Source: Streptantibioticus parmotrematis
GTDB taxonomy: Bacteria; Actinomycetota; Actinomycetes; Streptomycetales; Streptomycetaceae
NCBI RefSeq assembly: GCF_019890615.1
Contig: NZ_JAINVZ010000002.1
Coordinates: 1-64,000, forward strand
DNA: 64,000 bases
Direction: 5' to 3'
Shown: positions 1-9,082 of the stretch, piece after piece
Position numbering within the stretch: the first letter of the stretch is position 1
Layout: each line of letters begins with the position of its first letter
Made by a program: the position numbers and the translations under genes
Notes under the pieces: model-generated
Seen by the model: only the letters and a program-made list of their open reading frames with translations
The model's database searches: none
What the model was told of the DNA's origin: nothing

Positions 1-675
1 CTCCGCGATCCGCCGTTCCAGCTCGTCGGAGGGCGAGAGCAGCGCGCGGGCCATCGCCCGGTCGGCGTTGGCCAGCCCCCGCGCGACCCACGGCAGCACC
101 GGCCAGCCGACGATGACCAGGACGAGCATCAGGACGAACGTGAGGATGCCCCACGGCAGCCGGATCACGAAGTACAAGGCGTGCCGCCAGGCCACCGGAT
201 CCTTGATCGACGACCACAGCCAGCCGAAGAACCCCAGCCGCCCGGCCCGCAGCGGCCTCGGCTCGTCGATGCGCACACCCAGCAGCCCGCGCACCCGGCG
301 CCGCTCCAGCCGTCCCAGCCCCCGGCACCCGGCGAGCCCGCCCGCCAGCAGCGGCAGCCCGATCACCGTCACCGACAGCCCGGCGCCCAGCGACAGCAGC
401 ACCACCACGTAGAGGAAGCCGAACAGGTCCACGGGGAAATTGAGCAGTAGGTGCGCGACTTCCTTCCACGTCGCGCCGCTGAACGTCCGGGCGGGCGGCA
501 GCGGAGCGTCCCCCTGACCGGAGCGGCCGGACGGACCGGTGGCGAACGGGTCGGGGGCGGACGAGTCGGTGGCGGACGACCCCGCGCCGGACAGGCCCGC
601 GCCATCGAAGGCGCCGGAAGCGCCGGAAGCGCCGGAGCGGCCGGTGGAGCCGGCGGGAGTGGACGGGGTGTTCAT
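1..675 (-). CDS. Sensor histidine kinase-type protein, N-terminal sensor region (partial)
   Basis: Only the first 225 codons are present; the gene runs off the left edge. It starts at ATG (complement of 673-675). Residues 1 to about 55 are a low-complexity Ser/Gly/Ala/Asp segment. Hydrophobic segments follow, including LSLGAGLSVTVIGLPLLAGG, then a basic stretch (GLGRLERRRVRGLLGVR) and two more hydrophobic segments. This resembles the actinobacterial 'putative sensor' membrane domain found in front of DesK/NarL-type histidine kinases. No kinase core (H-box, N-box) is visible because it would lie outside the window. The gene is divergent from nuoA, and a two-component pair beside nuo2 is my recollection for Streptomyces. 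The alternative is another membrane protein with the same sensor domain. Confidence 0.7.
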   Translation of the reverse strand, partial: MNTPSTPAGSTGRSGASGASGAFDGAGLSGAGSSATDSSAPDPFATGPSGRSGQGDAPLPPARTFSGATWKEVAHLLLNFPVDLFGFLYVVVLLSLGAGLSVTVIGLPLLAGGLAGCRGLGRLERRRVRGLLGVRIDEPRPLRAGRLGFFGWLWSSIKDPVAWRHALYFVIRLPWGILTFVLMLVLVIVGWPVLPWVARGLANADRAMARALLSPSDELERRIAE

Positions 676-905
676 GCGCCCAGACTGCCCGGACGCGGGG
701 CCCCGGCGCCATGGGGAGCGTGGGGTGACGCGGGTGGGGTTTTCCCTACCGGCCGCCGCCCGCGGTTCCCCTCGTCCTCGCTCACGCAAGGCAGGCTCTA
801 GACTCCCGTGCGTACAGATCGTCTAAAGATTCGCCCAGGTGGCTGGACGGATACTGGGCGGACCCGACCGTATGCCGGTGGGGTCCCGACCGTGACGGAT
901 GAGGG

Positions 906-1328
906 GTGGACGTGCCGGAGTCGACCGTGGCAGCCGCGCGCGCCGAGAGCTACTTCGCCGAGAGCTACTTCCACACCTACTCGGTGGTGGGCCTGGTGGC
1001 GGTGGTCGGCGTGCTCTTCGTCGCCGTCGCCTTCGCGGCCGGTCACCTGCTGCGGCCGGTGGCGCCCACCCGCGAGAAAATGCTCACGTACGAATGCGGC
1101 GTCGACCCGGTCGGCGAGGGCTGGGCCCAGACCCAGATCCGCTACTACGTGTACGCGTTCCTCTACGTGATCTTCGCGGTGGACGCGATCTACCTGTTCC
1201 CCTGGGCCACGGTCTTCGCCGCGCCGGGATTCGGCGGCACGACTCTCGTCGAGATGTTCGTCTTCATCGGCTTCCTCGCCGTCGGCCTGCTGTACGCATG
1301 GAAGAAGGGTGTCCTGGAATGGACGTGA
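906..1328 (+). CDS. nuoA: NADH-quinone oxidoreductase subunit A (complex I, second copy type)
   Basis: Small membrane subunit of the proton-pumping arm of complex I. The 140-residue protein has three hydrophobic helices. It carries the NuoA-typical segment [16 protein letters not shown] (about residues 58-73), including the conserved loop Cys, and [20 protein letters not shown]. The start is uncertain: GTG at 906, or GTG at 912, which is better placed behind GAGGG (901-905). It is the first gene of a ten-gene operon, and its last 10 bases overlap nuoB. Confidence 0.9.
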   Translation: MDVPESTVAAARAESYFAESYFHTYSVVGLVAVVGVLFVAVAFAAGHLLRPVAPTREKMLTYECGVDPVGEGWAQTQIRYYVYAFLYVIFAVDAIYLFPWATVFAAPGFGGTTLVEMFVFIGFLAVGLLYAWKKGVLEWT

Positions 1329-2002
1329 ACCAGGACCACGCATCCGCCTCCGCCACGCCGGACCCGACCCCCGCGGCCGGGGCCACACCGGTGTACCTGC
1401 CCGAGCCCAAACGCCTGGGCACGCTGGCCCGGCTCGCCCCCGAGCCGATGAAGGTGGTCCTCAACTGGGGCCGCCGCTACAGCCTGTGGGTCTTCAACTT
1501 CGGCCTCGCCTGCTGCGCGATCGAGTTCATCGCCGCGTCGATGGCCCGGCACGACTTCATCCGGCTCGGCGTAATCCCCTTCGCGCCCGGCCCCCGGCAG
1601 GCCGATCTGATGATCGTCTCGGGCACCGTCACCGACAAGATGGCCCCGGCCGTCAAACGGCTGTACGAGCAGATGCCCGAGCCGAAGTACGTGATCTCGT
1701 TCGGCGCGTGCAGCAACTGCGGCGGCCCCTACTGGGACTCCTACGCGGTCACCAAGGGCGTCGACCAGATCATCCCGGTCGACGTCTACGTGCCCGGCTG
1801 CCCGCCGAGGCCCGAGGCGCTGCTCCAGGGCATCCTCAAGCTCCAGGAGAAGATCGCCCGCGAGTCGCTGGGCGAGCGGTACGGGAACGCCGCCGGGGCC
1901 ACGGACGCCGCCGCGGTCGACGCCGGTGCGCGTCCGTCCGCCGCCGCGCTCGGCAGCGGCCTGGTCGCCGCGCCGCCCACGCCGGGGGAGGAGCAGCGGT
2001 GA
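1319..2002 (+). CDS. nuoB: NADH-quinone oxidoreductase subunit B
   Basis: Hydrophilic subunit that carries Fe-S cluster N2, the last electron carrier before quinone. The protein has 227 residues. Cluster-ligand motifs are visible: the adjacent Cys pair in [11 protein letters not shown], Cys in [11 protein letters not shown], and Cys-Pro in [14 protein letters not shown]. The N-terminal 25 residues and an Ala-rich C-terminal tail of about 45 residues are extensions beyond the core. ATG overlaps the nuoA end, and its stop overlaps the nuoC start (GTGA). Its usual partner NuoD is not encoded in the operon. Confidence 0.95.
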   Translation: MDVNQDHASASATPDPTPAAGATPVYLPEPKRLGTLARLAPEPMKVVLNWGRRYSLWVFNFGLACCAIEFIAASMARHDFIRLGVIPFAPGPRQADLMIVSGTVTDKMAPAVKRLYEQMPEPKYVISFGACSNCGGPYWDSYAVTKGVDQIIPVDVYVPGCPPRPEALLQGILKLQEKIARESLGERYGNAAGATDAAAVDAGARPSAAALGSGLVAAPPTPGEEQR

Positions 2003-2901
2003 ACGGCTTCGACCGGCTTCCGGACGCCGCCGCCGAGGTCTTCGGCGAGGGCGCCACGGCCGAGGAGGCGTACGGCCTGCTCACCGTGGACGTGCCCGCC
2101 GCGTCCTGGATCACGGCCCTCCAGGCCGCGCGCGACACGCTGGGCTGCACGTACTTCGACTGGCTGAGCGCGGTCGACGAGCCCGGCACGGGCTTCCGTA
2201 TCTGCGCCCACCTGGCCGCCCTGCCCGCCTCCGGCACGCCGCTGCGGCGCCTGGTGCTGCGCACCACCGTCCCGCACGAGGCGCCGGAACTGCCGACGGC
2301 CACCGGCGTCTACGCGGGCGCGGGCTGGCACGAGCGCGAGACGTACGAGATGTTCGGCGTCGCCTTCACCGGCCACCCGCACCTCGTTCCGCTGCTGCTG
2401 CCGGAGGGCTTCGAGGGGCATCCGCTGCGCAAGGACTTCGTGCTCGCCGCCCGGGTCGCCAAGGCGTGGCCCGGCGCCAAGGAGCCGGGGGAGTCCGACC
2501 ACGGCGGCCCCAAGCGCCGCCAGATGCTGCCGCCGGGCGTCCCCGACCCGAACGAGTGGGGACCGCTCAAGGGCCAGCTCCCGCCCGCGCCCGCCCGCCC
2601 GGCCCGTGGCGCCCGCGCGGCGGCGGCCCCCGGCGAACGCCCGGCCCGCCGCACCCGCAGCGTCAGCCAGGGTTCCGCGAGCCAGCAGGCGGCGGCAGGC
2701 GGCGAGGCCACGCCCGAGGCGGAGTCCACGCCGCCCGCACGCCCCACCCCGCGCAAGCGCCCGTCCGACGCCCCCTGGGCCCAGCAGACCGACCAACCGC
2801 AGACCGAGCAACCCCAGACCGAGCAACCGTCGCCCGAGGAGCCGAAGGCACCCGGTGCCGGGGACACCCCGCCCGAGACCGGAGAGGGAGGCGAAGCCTG
2901 A
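1999..2901 (+). CDS. nuoC: NADH-quinone oxidoreductase subunit C with long disordered tail
   Basis: The 30-kDa-type peripheral-arm subunit. The first 170 or so residues fit the family: [12 protein letters not shown], the signature region [18 protein letters not shown], and [14 protein letters not shown]. Residues from about 190 to 300 form an extension rich in Pro, Ala, Gln and Glu, with short repeats ([15 protein letters not shown] near residue 265), predicted to be disordered. Typical NuoC proteins end near the conserved core, so the tail roughly adds half again. GTG start overlaps the nuoB stop; the stop overlaps the nuoH ATG (TGATG). NuoD normally follows or is fused to NuoC but is absent here. 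Confidence 0.92.
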   Translation: MNGFDRLPDAAAEVFGEGATAEEAYGLLTVDVPAASWITALQAARDTLGCTYFDWLSAVDEPGTGFRICAHLAALPASGTPLRRLVLRTTVPHEAPELPTATGVYAGAGWHERETYEMFGVAFTGHPHLVPLLLPEGFEGHPLRKDFVLAARVAKAWPGAKEPGESDHGGPKRRQMLPPGVPDPNEWGPLKGQLPPAPARPARGARAAAAPGERPARRTRSVSQGSASQQAAAGGEATPEAESTPPARPTPRKRPSDAPWAQQTDQPQTEQPQTEQPSPEEPKAPGAGDTPPETGEGGEA

Positions 2902-3863
2902 TGGACAGCACGCTCGACGTCGTCCTGCGGCTGGTCGCCGTCCTCGTCGTCTTCCTCGTCCTGCCACTGGTCGTCGGCCAGACCGAGCACAAGGTGATGG
3001 CCCACATGCAGGGCCGTCTCGGCCCGATGTACGCGGGCGGCTTCCACGGCTGGGCGCAACTCGTCGCCGACGGTGTGAAGTTCGCGCAGAAGGAGGACGT
3101 CGTCCCGGCCGCCGCCGACCGCCGCGTCTTCCAGCTCGCCCCCGCTGTCGCCCTGCTGCCGTACCTGCTCGTACTGATCGCGATCCCGGTGGGCCCGCAC
3201 GGCTTCGTCGGCGAAGCGGTCGACGCCGGGCTGTTCTTCGTGCTCGCCGTGATGGGCGTCGGCGTGCTCGGGTCGCTGATGGCGGGCTGGGCGTCGGCGA
3301 ACAAGTTCTCCCTGCTCGGCGGTGTGCGCACGGCCGCGCAGCTGATGGCGTACGAAGTGCCGATGCTGCTCACCGCCGCCTCGGTCGCGATGGCCGCCGG
3401 CACCGTCTCGCTGCCCGGCATCCTGGATGCCTTCCACTGGTGGTGGATCCCCTGGCAGATCGTCGGCGGGCTGGTCTTCTTCACCGCGGGCCTGGCCGAG
3501 CTGCAACGCCCGCCGTTCGACATGCCGGTGGCCGACTCCGAGATCATCTTCGGCGCCTACACCGAGTACACCGGGCTGCGCTTCGCGCTGTTCCTGCTCG
3601 CCGAGTACGCGGGCATCGTCGTGCTGTGCGCGCTGACCGCCGTGCTCTTCCTCGGCGGCTGGCACGGGCCGATGTCCGGCAGCCTCGGCTGGCTGTGGAC
3701 GCTGGTCAAGACCGGCCTGCTGGCGTTCGTCGTGATCTGGCTGCGGGTCAGCTACCCGCGGCTGCGCGAGGACCAGTTGCAGAAACTCGCCTGGACGATC
3801 CTGATCCCGCTCTCCCTCGCGCAGATCGCGCTCACCGGCGTCGTCAAGGTGGTGATCTCATGA
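2901..3863 (+). CDS. nuoH: NADH-quinone oxidoreductase subunit H
   Basis: Membrane subunit that links the quinone site to the proton-pumping arm. The 320-residue, multi-helix protein carries NuoH signatures: [14 protein letters not shown]-like [19 protein letters not shown] near residue 28, the [14 protein letters not shown] loop, AYEVPMLLT, and the acidic loop [23 protein letters not shown] overlaps the nuoC stop by one base, and the stop overlaps the nuoI ATG (ATGA), indicating translational coupling. Confidence 0.95.
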   Translation: MDSTLDVVLRLVAVLVVFLVLPLVVGQTEHKVMAHMQGRLGPMYAGGFHGWAQLVADGVKFAQKEDVVPAAADRRVFQLAPAVALLPYLLVLIAIPVGPHGFVGEAVDAGLFFVLAVMGVGVLGSLMAGWASANKFSLLGGVRTAAQLMAYEVPMLLTAASVAMAAGTVSLPGILDAFHWWWIPWQIVGGLVFFTAGLAELQRPPFDMPVADSEIIFGAYTEYTGLRFALFLLAEYAGIVVLCALTAVLFLGGWHGPMSGSLGWLWTLVKTGLLAFVVIWLRVSYPRLREDQLQKLAWTILIPLSLAQIALTGVVKVVIS

Positions 3864-4516
3864 GTCCGGTCCCCGGCCGTGGCCTGGCCAAGGGCCTCGC
3901 CGTCACCCTGCGCACGATGACCCGGCGTTCGGTCACCGCGCAGTACCCCGACGCGCAGCCCGAACTGCCGCCGCGCACCCGTGGCGTCATCGGCCTGTTC
4001 GAGGAGAACTGCACGGTCTGCATGCTGTGCGCCCGCGAGTGCCCCGACTGGTGCATCTACATCGACTCCCACAAGGAGACGGTGCCGCCCGCCGCGCCCG
4101 GCGGACGCGAACGCAGCCGCAACGTCCTCGACCGCTTCGCCATCGACTTCGCGCTGTGCATGTACTGCGGCATCTGCATCGAGGTGTGCCCCTTCGACGC
4201 GCTGTTCTGGTCGCCGGAGTTCGAGTACGCGGAGACCGACATCCACGAGCTGACCCACGAGCGCGACAAGTTGCGCGAGTGGATGTGGACCGTCCCCGCG
4301 CCGCCCGCGCTGGACCCGGCGGCGGAGGATCCCAAGGAGATCGCCGCCGCCCGCAAGACCGCCGACAAGCTCGCCGCGGAACAGGCCGCGCAGGCACAGC
4401 AGGCAGAGCAGGCGCAGGCCGGTACGCAGGCGCAGGCCGACGACGGCACGCAGGCCGACTCGCCGCAGGCTCCCCAGGGCCCGCAGGCCGAACCCCCGCA
4501 GGAGGGCGACGCGTGA
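3860..4516 (+). CDS. nuoI: NADH-quinone oxidoreductase subunit I (2x[4Fe-4S])
   Basis: Ferredoxin-like subunit with two [4Fe-4S] clusters. Both ligand sets are visible: [12 protein letters not shown] (about residues 51-62) and [12 protein letters not shown] (about residues 100-111). After the core (about residue 150) there is a tail of about 65 residues rich in Ala, Gln and Pro, which is likely disordered. ATG overlaps the nuoH stop; the stop overlaps the nuoJ GTG. The retained NuoB and NuoI clusters suggest electrons still reach a membrane module even though the NADH-binding subunits are not encoded here. Confidence 0.95.
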   Translation: MSPVPGRGLAKGLAVTLRTMTRRSVTAQYPDAQPELPPRTRGVIGLFEENCTVCMLCARECPDWCIYIDSHKETVPPAAPGGRERSRNVLDRFAIDFALCMYCGICIEVCPFDALFWSPEFEYAETDIHELTHERDKLREWMWTVPAPPALDPAAEDPKEIAAARKTADKLAAEQAAQAQQAEQAQAGTQAQADDGTQADSPQAPQGPQAEPPQEGDA

Positions 4517-5058
4517 ACCTCGCCGCCGCGCATCCGGGCTTCCTGTCCCCGACCGGGGTCGAGGTCGCCTTCGTCCTGGTCGGGCTCGCCACCCTCGGCG
4601 CCGCCCTGCTCACCGTGACGACCCGCCAACTGGTGCACGCCGCCTTGTGGCTGGTCGTCGCGCTCGGCGGGCTCGCCGTGGAGTACCTCCTGCTCACCGC
4701 GGAGTTCATCGCGTGGGTGCAGGTGCTGATCTACGTCGGTTCCGTGGTCGTCCTCCTGTTGTTCGGGCTGATGCTCACCAAGGCGCCCATCGGCCGCTCC
4801 CCGGACGCCGACTCGGGCAACCGCTGGGTGGCGCTCGCGGTGGCCGTCGCGGCGGCCGGGACCCTGGTCTGGGTGGTGGTGGACGCGTTCCGCACCACCT
4901 GGATCGACCTGGGCGGCCCGGCCCAGGGCTCGACCGAGGTCACCGGCGCGATCCTCTTCCGGCACTGGGTGCTGCCGTTCGAGGCGCTGTCGGTGCTGCT
5001 GCTCGCCGCGCTGGTCGGCGCGATCGTCCTGTCCAAGCGCACCGGCAGGGAGCGCTGA
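4513..5058 (+). CDS. nuoJ: NADH-quinone oxidoreductase subunit J
   Basis: Membrane subunit of 181 residues with about five hydrophobic helices. The family-typical segment [22 protein letters not shown] is followed by [26 protein letters not shown], which contains the conserved Gly/Val-rich helix. It starts at GTG 4513 inside the nuoI stop, and its stop shares one base with the nuoK ATG. Confidence 0.93.
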   Translation: MNLAAAHPGFLSPTGVEVAFVLVGLATLGAALLTVTTRQLVHAALWLVVALGGLAVEYLLLTAEFIAWVQVLIYVGSVVVLLLFGLMLTKAPIGRSPDADSGNRWVALAVAVAAAGTLVWVVVDAFRTTWIDLGGPAQGSTEVTGAILFRHWVLPFEALSVLLLAALVGAIVLSKRTGRER

Positions 5059-5486
5059 TGCACCTCGCCTATCCGGCCGTCCTCGCGGTCCTCCTGTTCT
5101 GCGTCGGCCTGTACGGCGTCCTCGCCAGGCGCAACGCGATCCTGGTGCTGATGTCCGTCGAGCTGATGCTCAACGCCGTCAACCTGAACCTCGTCGCGTT
5201 CGACGTCTGGCTCCGCGACACGCTGCACGCGGGCCAGGCGCTCACGCTCTTCACCATCACCATCGCCGCCGCCGAGATCGGCATCGGGCTGGCGATCGTG
5301 CTGCTCGTCCACCGCAACCGTGGGACCTCGGACGTGGACCAGCTCACCGACCTCGCCGACACCGGCACCGAACCCGGGCCCGTGCACTTCGGCGGCCCCG
5401 GCTCCGCCAGCATCGCACCCGGCACTGACAATCCCGATGAAACCACCGCCGACCAGGCACTTCCCGCCAGGGGGCAGACCGCGTGA
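5058..5486 (+). CDS. nuoK: NADH-quinone oxidoreductase subunit K with C-terminal extension
   Basis: Mrp-antiporter-like small membrane subunit. Three helices include the conserved glutamates in [17 protein letters not shown] and in [18 protein letters not shown]. NuoK is normally about 100 residues; here the protein has 142, because a polar tail of about 45 residues follows the last helix. ATG overlaps the nuoJ stop; the stop overlaps the nuoL GTG. Confidence 0.93.
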   Translation: MHLAYPAVLAVLLFCVGLYGVLARRNAILVLMSVELMLNAVNLNLVAFDVWLRDTLHAGQALTLFTITIAAAEIGIGLAIVLLVHRNRGTSDVDQLTDLADTGTEPGPVHFGGPGSASIAPGTDNPDETTADQALPARGQTA

Positions 5487-7519
5487 CCCTGACGACCCTC
5501 GCCGTCCTCGTCCCCCTGCTGCCCTTCCTCGGCGCCGTCGCGGGCCTGCTGCTCGGCCGCACCGCGCCCGGCTTCGTCCGGCCGCTCGCCGTGCTGCCGA
5601 CGCTGCTCGCGTTCGCCCTCGCGGTGACCGTCGCCGTCCGGCAGGGCACCGGCCCGGCCACCGACGCGGGAACGCGGCTGACCCCGACCGGCTCGGTCCC
5701 CGTCGACCTCGCCGTCCACCTCGACGGCTTCTCGGTACTGATCGCCGTCCTCGTCACGCTGGTCGCCTCCTGCGTGCAGATCTACTCCACCGGCTACCTG
5801 CGCGACGACCCGCGCTACTCCTCGTACGCCGCCCTGGTCTCGCTCTTCACCGCCGCCATGCTGCTGGTCGTCTACTCCGGCGACCTGATGGTGCTGCTGG
5901 TCGGCTGGGAGGTCATGGGCATCTGCTCGTACTTCCTGGTCGGCCACTACTGGGAGACGCCGGAGGCGCGGGCCGCCTCCCTGAAGGCGTTCCTGGTGAC
6001 CAAGCTCGGCGACGTGCCGTTCCTCATCGGCATCTTCGCGCTGGGCGCCGACGCCGGGACGTTCCGGATCAACGGCGTGCTGACCGCGGCCGCCTCCGGG
6101 CAGCTGCACCACCCCACCCTCATCGCGCTGCTGCTGCTCGGCGGCGTCGCGGGCAAGTCGGCGCAGTTCCCGCTGCACACCTGGCTGCCCGACGCGATGG
6201 CCGGTCCCACCCCGGTCTCCGCGCTGATCCACGCGGCCACCATGGTCGCCGCCGGCATCTACTTCGTCGCCCGGCTGCTGCCGGTCTTCGAGCTGTCCTC
6301 CGCCGCCCTGGCCGTCCTCGCCGCGATGGCCGCCGTGACGATGATCGGATCGGCGCTGTCGGCCCTCGCGCAGGACGACATCAAGCGGGTGCTCGCGTAC
6401 TCCACCATCGGCCAGCTCGGCTACATGGCGGGCGCCCTCGCCGTCGGCAACCGCTCGGCCGCCGTCTTCCACCTGCTCACCCACGGCGCGTTCAAGGCGC
6501 TGCTGTTCCTCGCCGCGGGCGTGGTCATCCACGCGGCGGGCACCAACTCGCTGGCCACCATGTCCCGCATGCGGGACTTGCGCTCCCGGGTGCCGGACGC
6601 CATGTGGACGATGGCCGTCGCGCTGGCCGCCCTCGCCGCCCTGCCGCCGTTCTCCGGCTTCTTCTCCAAGGAGTCGGTGCTGCGTGCCGCCGAGTACGCG
6701 GCCGAGGGCCACCAGGCCCACGTGCCGTCGGCGGTCGGCTGGACCGTACTGGTCGCGGGACTGCTCACCGCCCTGCTGACCGCCGCCTACGCGACGCGCC
6801 TGTTCCTGCTCGCGGGTTCACCTCCGCAGACGCGGAGAGCACGTCAGCAGCGCGATGGCGAGACGAGCGTACCGGCCCCCACTGACAACCACTTCCGCAC
6901 GCCGGTCGTGATGAACGCCGTCCTGTGGCTGCTCGCGATCCCCGCGCTCGCCCTCGGCGTGACCGCGGGCAAGCTGCCGCAGTGGTTCGACGGCACTTCA
7001 CTGGCGCCCACCCTCGCCACCTCCGTCCTCGGCGTCGGCCTCGCGCTGGTCGGCGTGCTGGTCACGTACGCCGCCTGGCGGCACACCGAGACGCGCGCCA
7101 ACCGGGTGCCGATCGGCGCGGTCGTCGCGCCCGACAGCGTCGAGCCCGCCGCCACCGAGGCCGCCGCGATCGCCGCGCACCCCCAGGTGTACGGCGACAT
7201 CGCCGGCGCGCCCGACCCCGCCGACCCCGGACGCCTGCTGCTCGGGCCGCTGCACCGGTACGCCGTGCACGGCTTCGGCCTCGACGTGCTCTACAGCAAG
7301 GCGTTCGTCCGCCCGGTGCTGGCCGCCGCGGGCCTGGTGCGGTTCCTGGACCGCGAGGTCGTCGAGACCTACGTGCGCACCGCGGGCGGCGTCCCCCGGC
7401 TGCTGGGCCTGCTGGTGCGCCGCGCCCAGACCGGCAACGTGCAGACCTACCTCAGCGTGCTGCTCGGCGGCTCGGTGGTCCTGGCCGTCCTCGCCGTCCT
7501 CGTCGCCAGCGGAGCGTGA
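5483..7519 (+). CDS. nuoL: NADH-quinone oxidoreductase subunit L
   Basis: Large antiporter-like proton-pumping subunit of 678 residues, the usual size. Visible motifs are [18 protein letters not shown] (conserved Glu of TM5), [31 protein letters not shown] (key Lys and His), and [20 protein letters not shown] polar insert near residues 450-470 precedes the C-terminal helices and the lateral-helix region. GTG 5483 overlaps the nuoK stop. Three bases separate its stop from nuoM. Confidence 0.96.
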   Translation: MTLTTLAVLVPLLPFLGAVAGLLLGRTAPGFVRPLAVLPTLLAFALAVTVAVRQGTGPATDAGTRLTPTGSVPVDLAVHLDGFSVLIAVLVTLVASCVQIYSTGYLRDDPRYSSYAALVSLFTAAMLLVVYSGDLMVLLVGWEVMGICSYFLVGHYWETPEARAASLKAFLVTKLGDVPFLIGIFALGADAGTFRINGVLTAAASGQLHHPTLIALLLLGGVAGKSAQFPLHTWLPDAMAGPTPVSALIHAATMVAAGIYFVARLLPVFELSSAALAVLAAMAAVTMIGSALSALAQDDIKRVLAYSTIGQLGYMAGALAVGNRSAAVFHLLTHGAFKALLFLAAGVVIHAAGTNSLATMSRMRDLRSRVPDAMWTMAVALAALAALPPFSGFFSKESVLRAAEYAAEGHQAHVPSAVGWTVLVAGLLTALLTAAYATRLFLLAGSPPQTRRARQQRDGETSVPAPTDNHFRTPVVMNAVLWLLAIPALALGVTAGKLPQWFDGTSLAPTLATSVLGVGLALVGVLVTYAAWRHTETRANRVPIGAVVAPDSVEPAATEAAAIAAHPQVYGDIAGAPDPADPGRLLLGPLHRYAVHGFGLDVLYSKAFVRPVLAAAGLVRFLDREVVETYVRTAGGVPRLLGLLVRRAQTGNVQTYLSVLLGGSVVLAVLAVLVASGA

Positions 7520-7522
7520 GCC

Positions 7523-9082
7523 GTGAACCACACCGTCCTTCAGGTCCTGCTCCTGGCCGTCGTCGTCCTGCCGCTGCTCGGCGCCCTCGGCGCGCTGCTG
7601 CCCGCGCCCCCCGGACTCAAGGGCCGCGACCCCGAGCAGGCGGTGCTGCGCCACGGCGTCCTGGTGACCGGCGCCGTCCTCGCGCTGTCGATCGCGCTGG
7701 CCGTCGGCTTCGACCGCGCCCAGCCGTCCCGTATGCAGGGCACCACCGACGTCAGCTGGATCCCGGCGCTGCACATCCGCCTCCACCTCGGCGTGGACGG
7801 CGTGTCGTTGCCGCTGATCGTGCTGACCGCGCTGCTCACCTTCCTGTGCGCCCTGCACGCGTACTACAAGATGCCGGAAGGCCCGACGGCCAAGGCGTTC
7901 GTCGCGCTGATCCTGCTGCTCGAAGGCGGCACGCTCGCCTCGTTCGCCGTGCTGGACCTGATCCTGTTCTTCCTGGCGTTCGAGATGGTCCTCATCCCGA
8001 TGTACTTCCTCATCGGACGCTGGGGAGGCGACGGCAGGGAACGCGCCGCCTTCCGCTTCATCCTCTACACGCTGCTCGGCTCCGTCGTCATGCTGCTCGG
8101 CCTCCTGCTCGTCGGGTTCAAGGCGGGCACCTTCGACATGGTGACACTCGCCACTGACAAGGGATCGGGCCTCAGCCACAGCACGCAGATCATCGCCGCC
8201 CTCGCCATCGGCCTGGGCCTGGCGGTCAAGGCCCCGATGTGGCCGCTGCACAGCTGGCTGCCGGACGCCCACACTGCCGCGCCGACCACCGGCTCGGTCC
8301 TGCTCGCCGGTGTACTGCTGAAAATGGGCACCTACGGCTTCGTCCGCATCGTGCTGCCGATCACCCCTTACGGCGCGCACACCTTCGCGCCGTATCTGGC
8401 GGCGTTCGCGGTCGTCGGCATCCTCTACGGCTCGCTGGCCTGCCTCGCGCTGGCCCGCCAGGGCGCCGAGGGCGACCTGAAGCGGCTCATCGCGTACTCC
8501 TCGGTCGGCCACATGGGCTTCGTACTGCTCGGCATCGCCACCCTCACCCCGACCGGCGTCAACGGCGCGCTGTTCGCCAACGTCGCCCACGGCCTCATCA
8601 CCGGCCTGCTGTTCTTCCTGGTCGGCGCGGTCAAGGAGCGCTACGGCACGACCGACCTCGACCGGCTCTCCGGAGCCACCGGCGCCGCGCTGTACGGCGC
8701 CGCGCCACGCCTGGGCGGCCTGCTGGCGTTCGGCGCGGTCGCCTCCCTCGGACTGCCGGGGCTGGCCGGGTTCTGGGGCGAGATGCTGTCGATGTTCGGC
8801 GCCTTCCGGCCCGCCGCCGGGCTCGATCGCGGCGCGTATCTGACGTATATGACGCTCGCCGCCTTCGGCACGCTGCTGACCGCCGGCTATCTGCTCGTCG
8901 TCGTGCGGCGCGTATGCATGGGCGAGCGCGACGCCGAGGCCCGGGTGCTCACCGACGTGCACGGCTACGAGTTCGCCGCCTGGACGCCGCTGGTCGCCCT
9001 CACCGTCCTGGCCGGGCTGTGGCCCGCCGCCCTGCTCGGGCTGACCAACCCGGCCGTACGCACCCTCCTCGGAGGCAGCTGA
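7523..9082 (+). CDS. nuoM: NADH-quinone oxidoreductase subunit M
   Basis: Second antiporter-like subunit, 519 residues. Motifs include FFLAFEMVLIPMYFLIGRWGG (conserved Glu), KAPMWPLHSWLPDAHTAAPTTGSVLLAGVLLKMGTYG-type region (Lys at about 237), and EGDLKRLIAYSSVGHMGFV. It begins at GTG 7523, directly after nuoL, and its stop overlaps the nuoN ATG. Confidence 0.96.
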   Translation: MNHTVLQVLLLAVVVLPLLGALGALLPAPPGLKGRDPEQAVLRHGVLVTGAVLALSIALAVGFDRAQPSRMQGTTDVSWIPALHIRLHLGVDGVSLPLIVLTALLTFLCALHAYYKMPEGPTAKAFVALILLLEGGTLASFAVLDLILFFLAFEMVLIPMYFLIGRWGGDGRERAAFRFILYTLLGSVVMLLGLLLVGFKAGTFDMVTLATDKGSGLSHSTQIIAALAIGLGLAVKAPMWPLHSWLPDAHTAAPTTGSVLLAGVLLKMGTYGFVRIVLPITPYGAHTFAPYLAAFAVVGILYGSLACLALARQGAEGDLKRLIAYSSVGHMGFVLLGIATLTPTGVNGALFANVAHGLITGLLFFLVGAVKERYGTTDLDRLSGATGAALYGAAPRLGGLLAFGAVASLGLPGLAGFWGEMLSMFGAFRPAAGLDRGAYLTYMTLAAFGTLLTAGYLLVVVRRVCMGERDAEARVLTDVHGYEFAAWTPLVALTVLAGLWPAALLGLTNPAVRTLLGGS

